Source of the DNA: Limnanthes douglasii subsp. nivea
Taxonomy: Eukaryota; Streptophyta; Magnoliopsida; Brassicales; Limnanthaceae
Direction: 5' to 3'
NCBI GenBank assembly: GCA_036936605.1
Contig: JAUPFV010000004.1
Coordinates: 183,848,807 to 183,912,806, forward strand
DNA length: 64,000 bases
Both the position numbers and the translations under genes were made by a program. The notes below the pieces were generated by a model. That model was not told where the DNA came from. It was given only the letters and a program-made list of their open reading frames with translations, and did not search any database. Positions within the stretch are counted from its first letter, which is position 1; each line of letters begins with the position of its first letter. Positions 12,483 through 23,590 of this stretch are shown here, in pieces.

Positions 12483-13250
12483 AATTCATAATAGTAACAG
12501 TAACAATATATACATCTATTAATATAAATATAAATATATGTTAATATTTTATTTATATAAAACAATTCTCCATTCACTTTTACTAACTATATCGTAATTG
12601 ACTTTTAAACGAGGAGGAAATAAAATTTAACAACAAAAACTAAAATAATCTACATGCATAAACAACTAACACAAAGATACGGACATTCGCCTACACACAT
12701 ACTTTAAGGAGTTTTGGTTTTGATCCTTAATCAATAACAAATAATTAAACTCTAAGTTTTACTTGATTCCGCGGGTTTTAGAAAAAAACCATCATAAAAT
12801 ATTTGACTCAGTAAATTTGTTGAATACATCAAGCCTTCCATCAGAATTTTTTCGGTTGGCTAATTCACATGAAAAAATAAAATAAACTTTGTGTAATACG
12901 TTTTTTCCACCAAAATAATTTAGAATTTTTTAAAAAAAAAATAAAGAAAAAATTGTTTTCCATATAGGACACCAATTTGATAAGGTAAATCCATAATCAA
13001 CATCATAGTCGTTTAAAAATGAAAAAAGAGAGAAAAAATGAAAAAATAGTATAAAATATTTATGTAAAAAAGAATCACTTGTTACATCTCAAGCCCAACT
13101 TCTATTTATTGGTGTTATACAAAACATTTCATTTCTTATTCAATATTTATATCCGCTACATAATATAAACAATAAATATGGATACAAACAAGTACCTCAT
13201 GTAGATAACTCGATGGAAAATTTGGCGGCTAACTCAGCAATAGCAGGTGA
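12483..13250. other. AT-rich stretch, no gene seen
   Basis: No coding signature is visible. Around 12965-12985 the - strand reads AAATTGGTGTCCTATATGG, similar to the TTGGTGTCGTATGTGG sequence near 1830 that may be a gypsy PBS. A second, decayed LTR end is therefore possible, but I found no supporting LTR pair. Confidence 0.3.
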
Positions 13251-13259
13251 CAATTGTTA

Positions 13260-14370
13260 TCCCCCAAGAATGACCAAATGAAGAGGGTGAACGAGCTGTA
13301 GGGCGATGTCATGGAAAAATAAATAGTCAAAAACCGATGACAAGAATACTTATTGTATGTGCAATATAAGGTCCTTCTTGAAGAGAAAGGAGAGACTCGG
13401 GCACTACAAATACGAGTGGTTAAGTATGCGTTTCTTAACAACATCATCTACAGAAAAAACGGTACTAAACTGATGGTATATTGTCTAAAAAAAGATGAAG
13501 TTATATTTATTTTTAAAATTTTGCATGAGGGGGTCGTCGAGGCCCACTGTGGACAATGAAGTTTAATCTAAAGATTCCTTTTGACAGGTTTTTATTGGTC
13601 TAAGTTAGCAGCGAATATCAAAGCCATCGACCAAGGATGCAATGCATGTAAAATATATGTTAATACTTTGCATACCGAACTAATGAACATGGTGCCAGCA
13701 TTGTACCAATTTGATAAGTGGGGGATCGACTTAGTATAACCATTACGCAAAAATCTTAACCCCAATTCCAAAACGAGGTGAGAATAATAGTTTGTATATG
13801 ATGTGAGGTGGAACCAAAAAAATTGACTCAATATTCTCCCGAATAAAATGGCTAAATGGAGGTAACAAACAAAAATATTATCAAAGGAATAAAGAGAAAG
13901 ATCATAGGAGCGAAAGAGAAGTGCCCTAATAAATTAACCAAGGTGCTTTGGGCATATATAAAGGGGACGAAGGTCGTCGTGTTCACAGAGATTATCATCC
14001 CTAGTCACAGAATCAAGTATTATTTAGAAGAAGAAAACAATGACGAACGAAAAAATTATATGGACTTAATCGAGGAACGACATGATTAGATTGAACAAAG
14101 CAATATAAAATCCTCATGAAGAGTATATTTGATTCCATACTGAAGCCTTACGCTTTTATAGAAGGCGATCTGGAAATGAAGAAAATATTATAGGGAGAAA
14201 ATGATACAAATATTGGAAAATCAGCTCCCAAGTTGGATGAACTATACTGAATGATCTCTATATGGCATCATAGGTTATAACGGTTGGAAGACGTGGAAGG
14301 GAACACACTGCAGCATCATTTCAATATCCAACATTTGAAAATGTATAACAAGACATTGCAAATCGTTTAC
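13260..14370 (+). pseudogene. Tat-like gypsy integrase remnant (element E)
   Basis: The + strand carries an integrase in broken frames. An H2C2-type zinc-binding part has HEGVVEAHCGQ at about 13525-13557 and GCNACK at about 13633. It is followed by ELMNMVPALYQFDKWGIDLV (the start of the catalytic core) and then, at 13856-14089, EVTNKNIIKGIKRKIIGAKE...KVLWAYIKGTK, which is the end of the core. The segment between, with the first catalytic Asp residues, is deleted. The last recognisable piece (about 14290-14350, LQHHFNIQHLKMY) fits the gypsy integrase C-terminus. No RT of the same element is seen upstream. Confidence 0.8.
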
Positions 14371-14689
14371 GCACTCTTCTTCCTTCTCTTGGTGCGAATG
14401 GTTTTTTTAATGAGACACAATGTAAGACAATTCACTAATATATAACTTTGCCTCGAAATAAACAATATTATTTATATATTCGACAAGCCACACGTGAAAC
14501 AATATGGAATATGGACGTTTGATAAATATTCGTAATAAAAAACATACAATACAACTACGTAATTGAATTCGAAACATAAATCGTTACGTTTAATAACAAA
14601 ATTAAGTAATAAGATAGTTATCTGTCAAATAACACTTTTGCAACACATGCGCAGCAACAAAAAACCAAGCCATGTCCCCATTAAAGAGG

Positions 14690-15060
14690 CTCTAAGCCAA
14701 GTCATAAAAAGATATAGAATATGGGGTCGTATATAACAAGAAATATATGAACGATGTTAATAAACCAAGCATCACGTGGATCGACCATAAGGTTATGCAA
14801 GTGGCCAGACTAAACCTTGACTTAAACGATAAAGTAATGAAAAGGTTCACGAATCAAGCCTATAAAGCTATGCAAGCGGCCATACTAAACCATGACTTAA
14901 AATATCAAAGTAGCAACATGGTTCACGAACAAGCCTATAAAGCTACGTGAGCGGTCATACTGAGCCTTGAAGTAAAATATTAAATAAGCGAACATGGTCA
15001 CGCAACCAAGCCTAAGGTTAATAAACCATACGCTTAAACAACGGGCCATACTATACCCAA
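14690..15060. repeat. Tandem repeat, about 75-bp unit, in element E
   Basis: The phrase cctataaagctatgcaagcg gives anchor points at about 14785 (diverged), 14860 and 14934, with a last broken unit near 15010, so the period is 74-75 bp over about 3.5 copies. It lies between the end of pol and the antisense ORF. The open frame at 14747-14950 exists only because the unit length is a multiple of three. Confidence 0.75.
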
Positions 15061-15189
15061 ACTCGCGAATCCACTACATATCTGACCCCACGACGAAATC
15101 ACAGGTAGACATATATTATTAACATAAATTAAATCTGATACAACACACATCGAGCGCATCTCCAAGTATATTATAAACCATTAAGTAAA

Positions 15190-16750
15190 CATCATAAGTT
15201 CTTCTTTCTCGCATAATGAGCATAGATGCTCGTGTTCAGTAACTAAATAGGTAAGTTACCTAATGACAATGTTATGATTTTTTTCTCTAAATATCTAAGA
15301 CGACATTATTTTGGACCTTCTCCAATAAAATATGTGTCGCCATAATGCTTTGTTTTCTTCCTCCTTTACCATCTTCACTGCCTCTTCCAACACATTATTC
15401 TTCGAATCTTACATAGCTATTTTGACTTCTCTCACATTATCTTTCAATTTGATATTTTTAATTATCGTCGCACTAACACCGGTATATATTATCTCAATTT
15501 TACATGATAGACTCACATTTTGATTAAGGAGAGTGACATTTTACGCAATCATTGAGTAATTTTACATAGTATGCTCCTTACTATGAGTGACTATAGAAGA
15601 TCCAAAGCAATTAATTATGCATTTTAAGTTTTTAAGGCATCCATATTAGCATATACCTTCACAACAATCTCGTCCACTTCAAGATTTTCCTTTATCATCA
15701 TCTCAAACCGTTGCTTTGAAATACCATATGCTCACTTATATCCTCCTAACTCATTGTTCAGTTTTGTAACCCAATACCATTGAGTTATGATAACTCTACA
15801 AAATTACAAGCACCAAAGCGGTCAACTACAACGCTCGTTGAAAAATGATTGGGAAAAGTATAACACTAAATACGAACCTCTTTTCTGAGTTCCAGTTGTT
15901 TTTGTAAGATATATTTCATTTTCATAGTATGTTAAAAAAATAGATCGAGATAATGTTTAAGCTTGATGATGGAGTTGGAAAGTGCATGCAAGAAGGTTCT
16001 TTCTCTTTAATCTTCCCATACCCCACAGATGCCTTTGTGCTTGGAGCATCAACCGGTTCATTGTTCTTTCGCGCATAAGACTCTAGTGGCACACGAATCT
16101 TTTCAGCGATGAGAGTTTCCTCAAACGGGGGTGCAATTTTCTCACCGATGGCAAGGTTCATGCCATAAAGAGAGGTAAATGCATTATCAATAACAATGAT
16201 AATGTCAGATGTGGGGCCATGATTCCTCATTTTAGCGGTTCAAATATTTTTCTTAACCGTGGGGGCTCATCACGCAAGACACGACTATTTTCCTAGGCTA
16301 GATGGGTACCCTCTTTCTTGAGTGTTTGTACCTTCTTCTTTAGTGGAACTTCTGGTTGCGTGGTTTTTTCTTGAGATGTATTTAGCGTCTCCCTAGGGTT
16401 CACAAGATTTTTGAACCTATACTTCTCTTCTTGTAACAAATTCGGTTGTCTATCAAATCTTTGGGTTTGTCACTATGGAGCGACGATGTTGCTTCACCAT
16501 CGACTTATCTTTTTTTGTCAACAGTTTTGTTGGGGGAAGTCAGATCACCGTCTTTTTTCATTTTATTTTTAGACACATTCATACCAATCCCAAGTTTATC
16601 TTGCTATATATATGTTGTAGAATAGCACCTTTCAAATCTTCGGGGGTAGCTTCCTTCTCGGTCACCGTAAGGGCCAACTTACAATGTGCATTCATCATAA
16701 GTTCTAGAATATGCCAAAACCCTACTAACAAGAAATCTACCTAGATAAAA
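15190..16750 (-). pseudogene. Antisense ORF remnant of element E (coiled coil)
   Basis: On the - strand, opposite to the integrase upstream, lie broken coding-like segments. At about 15480-15330 there is a coiled-coil run (KLKDNVREVKIAM, NNVLEEAVKMVKEEENKALW), and at about 15710-15620 another (FEMMIKENLEVDEIVVKVYANMD). At 16230-15922 a 102-codon open frame has PPFEETLIAEKIRVPLES and a Lys/Glu-rich end. Position (just past pol and a tandem array), orientation and coiled-coil content match the clearer antisense ORF of element B. In the published Retand/Tat group such ORFs are known but have no assigned function. I see no intact start. Confidence 0.55.
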
Positions 16751-17346
16751 ATCGAGTGAATCTCCAATGACCAAACCGGATAGTCGGCAACGACTAATTT
16801 TGACAAGATTTTTATATCACTATTCTCGTAAATATTCCTACACAACTATTGATATTTACCTGAATCTTCCACGTAACCAAAGCATGAGAAAAAAACCAGT
16901 AAAACATGTAAAATAATTAGTAAGCCAGACTAGACTTACACAAATCCTATCTTACGTGTATTTATCCATCATCGTTCCACCTGGCCATATTCATTTTCAA
17001 TCTGATACTCTCACTGAGTATTCACTAATACAATGGAACTTTTCCAATGATGGTCAAACGAGGGTAAATTAACGATCGTATTACCATCTCAAATAGAATT
17101 ATAGTAAAATGTGGTTTTTGGCACTTTACACACATTATATTTGTTTAGAAATTTTGACAAATATACTAGGATGTTTAGAATCCTTTAACTTAAAATTACA
17201 CGAAGATATCATGCACCATCCATTAGCAATTTATTGGGTGCGACATACATAATTTAAAGAATTATTGAATAAACACACATATATATAGGTAATCACATGC
17301 CTCAATCAAATATAGTGGTAAACAAACATGTTTTATCTTCCCAATT
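16751..17346. other. No gene seen; probable element boundary
   Basis: This stretch separates a - strand antisense ORF (element E) from a + strand one. It should contain the 3' LTR of one or both elements, but I could not define LTR ends. Confidence 0.3.
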
Positions 17347-17550
17347 TTGATAGAGAAATTCACTCGGATCAGGCAGACGAGTTACAATACCATTAGGAAT
17401 ACCATACTCTTCCTTAAAAATATGATATTCTTCTTCCAACATATGTTCATGTCTACCAGCCAACTTACTCAAATTATTGGTCTACATATTCATTTTTATC
17501 CTCCACTTTTGTACGAGAAAAGACATTGGCATATTGTTTCGTAATTCTTG
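17347..17550 (+). pseudogene. N-terminal fragment of an antisense ORF (element D?)
   Basis: The 65-codon frame has EKFTRIRQTSYNTIRNTI...SQLTQIIGLHIHFYPPLL. The pattern 'G-L-x-hydrophobic-P' preceded by a charged/polar stretch resembles the start of the domain annotated as 'putative gypsy-type transposase' (Transposase_28), as in the antisense ORFs at 33 kb and 50 kb. It ends abruptly, and a second, overlapping version of the same motif starts at 18.9 kb. The two therefore come from different element copies with something inserted between. If D is the outer element, its gag and RT are those at 38-40 kb. Confidence 0.45.
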
Positions 17551-17555
17551 TTTCG

Positions 17556-18860
17556 TTTAGGTTCCATTTCTAGGTCAAGAGAAGAAAATTTTCAAATTCA
17601 CACAAACTTCTATTCTCTGGGTTCAACCACGAGCATGATCATAGTATGGTTTAACTAATGGGTTCTGAGAATATAAAACATGCATCTACTATTATCACCC
17701 AAAATTGAGTTCAAAGCAAGATTTCACTATTTAAAAGTTTAGGGTTTTGCTATGCCAGCCTATTACGACTCGTTACCTAATTAAGTTTAGTATACGGCCT
17801 TACATGGAGAATATATATGGCCTTACATGGAGAATATATAAATATACCTATTAAACACGATGAAGATGAGGATAGATTTGTTGAATTTAGAGCTCTAATG
17901 TCAATATTCCAGATCCATGACTTGTAACTCGCGCACATATAAAGTAAATGAAAGGTTTTTTTTGTATAAATATAGGGATTTTGGTTCACAACACACCTGA
18001 TAGTTGGATTTAAACGAGATCAGCGATCTGAGCTAAATTATACAAAATATATGTGCCATTACTCAGAAAACAAACCAGATTCCTTCTTTTAAGAATGACA
18101 GTGTTTTTCAAAATGTGTCATGTGTTGATGGTAAAGGAAATTATCTCCAAAGACTTAGCCAAAGTAATGAACTAAAATTAAGAAAGAAAACGAATATAAT
18201 GTAAACTCTTTTTATTAGAAAAATGTGATAGTCTTTCAAACAAGACTGTAGTCCATATATATAGGGATTAGATAAATATTCTACCATTTACTTAATTACA
18301 TGTGTACCTAATCACCGCTTTACATATGTCATCCTGCTATAACCATCTAACAAACTTCCTATTACACCAGTTATGGATTAATACGTCTATATGGTCGTCA
18401 TACTCCGAATCGGACTTTTTGTCATAACTTTAATCTATACCTTCGTCATAATCATTATTTACCACCCCATAATGATTCTGACTTGTGTCTCATCATAAAT
18501 ATAATATGCACCATCATCATTATTCTCAATTATATTTTCATCATATATCTGAATTAAGTCATCATCAATAGTCTGACTTGCATCTCGTCGTATATATAAT
18601 TCATATTTTGTCATTTTTGTAAAATGAATCATCGTCATTACTCTAAATTGTACTTTCGTCACTTCGTTGATTTAATCAATCGTCATCACTCTTAATTATT
18701 CCTTCATCTCATCATGAACCCTTGAGGGAATATATCCTTATGATGAGACCCCTTTGTCTTTGAAATTAATTAATTATATTTTTTTAAATGCTAAATAAAG
18801 CACAAAAGACGGGATTAATTATTCCAATATAATATATATGCGCATACGCTACCAAATTCA
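17556..18860. mobile_element. Candidate 3' LTR of element A, with GTCAT-rich block
   Basis: The block at about 18390-18760 is built from irregular repeats of a cGTCATcactctgaattgt-like phrase. It aligns at roughly 70% by eye with 37195-37470. The two blocks flank everything I assign to element A, which is what a pair of old LTRs would do. Exact ends and a target duplication were not found. A doubled phrase (tggccttacatggagaatat) sits at 17790-17835. No coding region is seen. Confidence 0.4.
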
Positions 18861-18863
18861 CAA

Positions 18864-21180
18864 GTGCCACAAAACGCATCAAAAAAATTAATTAATTCCT
18901 GTAACAAAAAACTATCATTACTTCGTATTCAAACACATATTATTGGTTTACGATTACATTTTCATCCTTATATTACGGATTTATTCAAGCATGTTAGTAT
19001 TTGTCCCACTCAACTAATAGCCAATGGGTGGTGCGCCCTTCTTAGCGTCCTATTAAGTTCTTCTCAGGTATATCAAATTACACTTGAATTTTTCCTATCT
19101 AGTATGAAAAATGAAAAACTTCAAAACAACCATTTATATTTATTAATTCTAAAAGACTCACTTTGAATTATCAACGTACCATCCTCCAATCGCAACTGGA
19201 AAAACAACTTTATTCATGTGACTGTAAATTGAGAATCTTCGAATAGCCTTGATGGATTTGGTCTGATAATAAGAAGATGGATGAAAACGTGTAAGCTGAG
19301 GTCTAGACTATTCAAATGTATTAGTCATTTTATCGTTTTAAATATCATAACCATTGCTTTTACTTAGCTTCCAGATCCATACAAAGTTATTGCACCATTT
19401 AACAAGTTTTTTTATGAAAAACCTATAGAAATTTTGTCGTCAACTATCCGACCCATATTTCTTGTAGACCTCTATTATCTTTTTACCCTGAAAAATTTAT
19501 ACAAGCCGTGATGTGGCCACTTCCTTGAATTGCAATGACAAAAGATCGTAAATCGACATTGTGTAATACAAAGGAACCAACCACCACTAAAGAAGCTTTG
19601 TGCATAATACGACAATGCGTAAAGTCTCGAAATCTACAAGGAGTTGGCTTGAACACACCAAAAAAGAAAATGATAAAATAGAAAGAAAGTATCAAAATTT
19701 TCCCACAAAAGCCTTCTCCAAAGAAAAATACTATTGCAACCACCACCATAACCACGAGGTCAAAAAATATTGCACCAATCAATACATCTCCAACCACCAG
19801 CCTCCATCAAACAAATGATATATCATTGAGTGAAGAAGATATTTCACCTCTACTATATATTAAACCTCTCCCAAAGAAGCAAAAAAACAAAACCACAACA
19901 AAGATACCCTTGCCCAAAATTTAAAAAGCGAAAACCCCAAGACTTCTAATAAAATCTTACCTTCTTTGTCTGGGCTTACTAATGAAGAAACAAGAAAGGG
20001 AAAAACTGCAATTTCAGACAGAATTTCTCCCTTGACATAAAGCCACACACAACTTACTAGGAAACCATCAATTGGGACCTCGAAAGGAAATTTTCTTACA
20101 TTGTGAATCCTAATATTTTCTGAGTACCAACTACCCAATAAATTATTGGTGTCTCCAATCTATGTTTTATTTACCTCTCCAGTTTGATGATCTCTCGTCA
20201 ACTGTCCCACTGTCACAGCATGGCTACGCAAATAATTTAAAATTCAGCTAGAGCTAGTCTTCAATACTTACTAACCCCGCTTTTCATACTTGCCAGAGTA
20301 TTCACAACTCCATGGAACGTTTTTTCTATGATAATGATTTCGAATGATATTGATGTTAGGACCAATTTCCAACCTGAAAAAATTATAATTAACTCAAAGC
20401 AATAAAAACAGAGCTTATTTCATTCAAACAAAGATTACAAAAAATTAAACAAGCTCATGACTAGTTGCATGAAAAATTGATTGCTGAGAAATCTATTACC
20501 ACTCTAAAAGCTGAACGAGATGATATTAATGCCGTGAAAACCAAAATACTTACTCAAAATACGGAATTAATGCACCAAGGTATTATCTTAACGACTAATA
20601 ATACTAATCTTATCTTACAAAAAACAGTCTTATTGATCGAAACAAAAAATTTAAATGCTAAAATCAATTCTTTGACTACTCAATTATGTGACTTAAAATC
20701 TAAAATCATCATACCTCAGCAAATGTTAAATTATTTTGAGACACATAAAGACACAAAATTTCAAAAAATGAAATAAGACTTTGATCGCAGTACTTCTAAA
20801 ATCATAAGTGAGAGAGAAGAAGCTGCATTCATAGCATGTGAGGTTTTGATGAGTGTGAGTAAAAAATAAATTATTTTATCAATCATAGCTGCAAATTCTA
20901 CCATTCAATTTGGAGAATTAGAGTACTTACTACCAAAAAAGGATCGCCATAATCGTCCTAAGAATTTATTATCTTTACAAGAACAAAATGAAAAAAAAAA
21001 ACCAATAATGACGAGCTCATGAGAGAAAACATTGCAAAGAAATTTCGTGAGAAAGAAATCCATGAAGAAATTATCGCTCATATACCTGATCTCAATAACC
21101 GACAGAAGACTACCTCCAAAAATGATGAAGCATGTCTCTCTACAAGCTCTCCACATGTTAAAATTTCTAAGGAATAAAAA
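18864..21180 (+). pseudogene. Antisense ORF of element A: Transposase_28-like plus coiled coil
   Basis: The first part (18864-19166) has HIIGLRLHFHPYITDLFKHV followed by SICPTQLIANGWCALLSVLL, matching the 'GLRFPLxP...PxQLxPNxWxxL' pattern of the element B and F antisense ORFs. A Lys/Pro-rich middle (about 19850-20000) follows in broken frames. The end (20465-21180) is strongly coiled-coil (KLIAEKSITTLKAERDDINAVKT, then KTSKNDEACLSTS before a stop at about 21175). It runs opposite to A's pol, whose integrase end is at 22.2-22.5 kb on the - strand. The last 410 bp are included in the tandem duplication and recur at 23591-24000. Function unknown. Confidence 0.6.
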
Positions 21181-21599
21181 TGATGAAATATATACCCATC
21201 TTGAATTTCATATTGTATAAAGATTATGTTATTTTAAAATATCTGAAATACGTGTGTTCTACTCCTCAATTTAATTCTCTATTAAAATGTTTTTATGCCG
21301 ACTGCCTAATGAGTTAGAGAATTGTTATATTTTTATACTGACTACTTTTAAATATTTTTATTACATACTTATAGAAATGCATATAGTAAAAATGGTATGT
21401 ACCTTACACTTAGTATCAGAACGATTATTAAAATATAATTTTGATTTTTGTTTGGATTCCTAATTCTTAGTGTCTCTGTATATTTTATTAGGAAGTCGAG
21501 ACGTATTAATACTTTATGCCACTACTATGTGACCACATGTATAACCATTCATTATTTTTATTATTAATCTTAATTTTGTAAGTACAATTGTTAATTTGA

Positions 21600-22095
21600 A
21601 TATTAAAGGTATGTGACGATATAACCTTCGTGGGTAACCTTTCATTTTTAAACTTAGGCTTGGTTTTTAACTATAATTGCTTATTTCGCAATTAAGTCAT
21701 GACATTATATGGTCTACTTGCGTAATCGTTTGGTTTTTCAGTCTCAAGTTTGGTTATTTAACTACAATCGCTTATTTGACAATTAAGTTAGGATACAGTA
21801 TGACTTATTTTCATAACCATTCGCTTTTTCAACCATAGGCTTGGTTATATAACCATAATCATTTATTTCAAAGTAAGGCATGACACAGCCATAACCGTTA
21901 ATTTGACAATTAAGTTAGGATACCGTATGACCTAGTTGCATAACCATTCGTTTTTTCAACCATAGACTTGGTTATTTAATCATAATCATTTATTTAAGAA
22001 GTAAGGCATGACACGGTATGACATACTTGTGTAATCTATCAATTTTTCAACCTTAAGTTTGGTTATTTAACCATAATCGTTTGTTCATTATTGAA
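21600..22095. repeat. Tandem/irregular repeat array of element A, copy 1
   Basis: The phrase ggcttggttatttaaccataatca recurs with anchor points at about 21655, 21749, 21837, 21965 and 22053 (spacing 94, 88, 128, 88), each followed by a gtaaggcatgacac-type phrase. It lies between the antisense ORF and the pol end of A. A second copy of the whole array is at about 24419-24914, because the region is duplicated. Confidence 0.75.
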
Positions 22096-22139
22096 TATGA
22101 TTGTTATTTTATATCATGTCTTCTTGTTTATGTTGTGGC

Positions 22140-22494
22140 ATTCACAATCCATTCAAAAATGTTAAATAAAATGGTAAAATGAACTTTTATTGATAAAAGA
22201 GCTTTAAAATATATGTCAGTAAAAAACCTTCCTCGCCACTGGAAATGAAAAATAGCACACTTCCAATCTTACAAATGTTTCTGTAAAAATTCAAATATTA
22301 AATACTATAAGGAGGATAAATTAACATGTTTCCATCCAAATCTTGTAATCTATATATCCCATGAAAACCCTTAGAAGAAACTTTAGATAGACCTTCCTAA
22401 CTTGGAGCTAAGTTTCTTAAATTTTTATCATTTTCCATTGGAAAAGTTTTTTCATAACTAAATCACCCTCTTTAAAAAAATTCGGCCTCAGCTT
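22140..22494 (-). pseudogene. Integrase C-terminus of element A, left of insertion
   Basis: The - strand reads NFFKEGDLVMKKLF, then (after a frameshift) APSWEGLSKV, GFHGIYRLQDLDGN and a trailing acidic/hydrophobic part. This is the usual C-terminal part of gypsy integrases (GDLVLRKV...LAPNWEGPYxV...GxYxLxxLDG). The frame is resumed on the other side of element B at 34684, where the - strand gives the preceding integrase residues. The insertion of B therefore split this gene. A duplicate is at 24959-25313. Confidence 0.75.
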
Positions 22495-22499
22495 TGCAT
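22495..22499. other. Target-site duplication TGCAT, left
   Basis: The 5-bp TGCAT precedes the 5' LTR and recurs at 34679-34683 directly after the 3' LTR. Both flanks read as the same integrase C-terminus on the - strand, confirming one insertion. Confidence 0.85.
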
Positions 22500-22822
22500 T
22501 GATAAGGAATTGGAAATTTATGGACTAAAATGTAAAAAATAAAACATTATGTAACAGGTGGTAAAGTTAGAAGAGGAATTCAGAATTATCTATTTTAGTC
22601 AAGGAGTAAAAGTGAAATTATCCCTTTTTCTGTAACCGTTTTGAGTTGTAAGCTAAGTCTTTACGCCTCTATATAAAGGCCAAAGATGATCTAATAAAGG
22701 GGTTGAACTTTTGAGTTAGAGGATTTATATACTTTGACTTTCTCTCTCTATAATATATTTCTCTCTTTAACAGTTTTACTTTTGTTGTTTACTAAAGTGA
22801 TTCCAAATAATCAGACTCATCA
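22500..22822 (+). repeat. 5' LTR of element B, duplicated copy
   Basis: 323 bp, starting TGATAAGG and ending ACTCATCA. It contains a TATA box (ctatataaagg at about 22668) and a CT-rich leader (ctttctctctctataata). By eye it is about 87% identical to the 3' LTR but differs by only about two bases from 25319-25641. Confidence 0.9.
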
Positions 22823-22825
22823 AAT

Positions 22826-22843
22826 TGGCGACTCCACTAGGGA
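22826..22843 (+). promoter_or_regulatory. Primer-binding site of element B
   Basis: TGGCGACTCCACTAGGGA starts 4 nt after the LTR end. Ogre/Tat elements use a TGGCGACTC-type PBS complementary to tRNA-Arg. The second copy is at 25645-25662 and reads TGGGGA instead of TAGGGA at its end. Confidence 0.85.
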
Positions 22844-23341
22844 TAATTAACAATCAGTGTCTATTTTTTCAGCTTGAATTTTACCAGTCTTTAAAAACAA
22901 TCTTGAAACTTTAGGATTAGTCCAGAAAACAATCCTTTGGTTCGATCAGCTATCGTGACGTTAAGAGAAGGTTTGCAGAGGACAGATGATAGACCAGAAG
23001 GATCTGCTCCGGTCCACCAAACTCAATCTAATATAGAAGTGCGAATGAATCAGATCTTTGATAAGATAAACGCTTTAAACGATAAATATGATCAGAAAGA
23101 GAAGGAAATTCAATCAGTAAGGCTGAAATCCGAGGTGAGACAAATGAATGAACAAACTCAAGATGGAAACCAATCCGATCGATCTTGGACTGATCATCAG
23201 ATCAGGAATGAACAGAAGAAGGCGCACTTCGAATCTCCAAAACAGTGTCAATATTCTCAAAAATAAAAGAAAGATAAGCAAAAGTGTGTCACATCTAGTG
23301 ATGAAGAGGTTGAGACCTCTAGCTCAGGTTTTAAAAGATAT

Positions 23342-23590
23342 AATAGGAATGAGATCTAAAGATGTTGTAGGAACTGTAGGAACAATGATTTGAAGAGATG
23401 TTATTTGAGAGGCATATGTGCGGATCTCCTACCAAAGTTATGTAGATGAGTTTGAATCTCTTGAATAATAGGATCTTGTTCGCCATCAAGCTCTTGATTT
23501 CCATAATCGATAATAAATTCTTAGGACGATTATGGCGATCCTTTGATCGATTATGTAGATGAGTTTGAATCTCTTGAATAATAGGATCTT
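23342..23590. other. Stitched seam between the duplicated blocks
   Basis: The 249 bp break down completely. 23345-23495 is a copy of 31815-31965 (antisense ORF of B, 8470 bp away, about one difference). 23509-23544 is an exact 36-bp reverse complement of 20938-20973. 23552-23590 is a second copy of the 39 bp at 23439-23477. Short linkers rich in ccataatcg/cgattatg join them. This pattern is typical of replication template switching. Confidence 0.9.

Larger units (their letters stand above)
20770..23341. repeat. Segmental tandem duplication, copy 1 (2.57 kb)
   Basis: This block and 23591-26160 are about 99% identical by eye. Each carries the end of A's antisense ORF, A's repeat array, A's integrase end, the TGCAT target site, B's 5' LTR, the PBS and the first part of B's gag. 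Since the copy includes the A/B junction, the duplication is younger than B's insertion. The offset is 2821 at the start and 2819 after a poly-A length change near 20995. Confidence 0.95.

Noticed and set aside
14747..14950. 67-codon ORF as a gene
   Set aside because: It is created by a 75-bp tandem repeat whose length is divisible by three.
19483..20138. Hydrophobic - strand frames (19483-19797, 19860-20138) as membrane proteins
   Set aside because: They lie opposite a Lys/Pro-rich + strand coding remnant of the antisense ORF and are its shadow.
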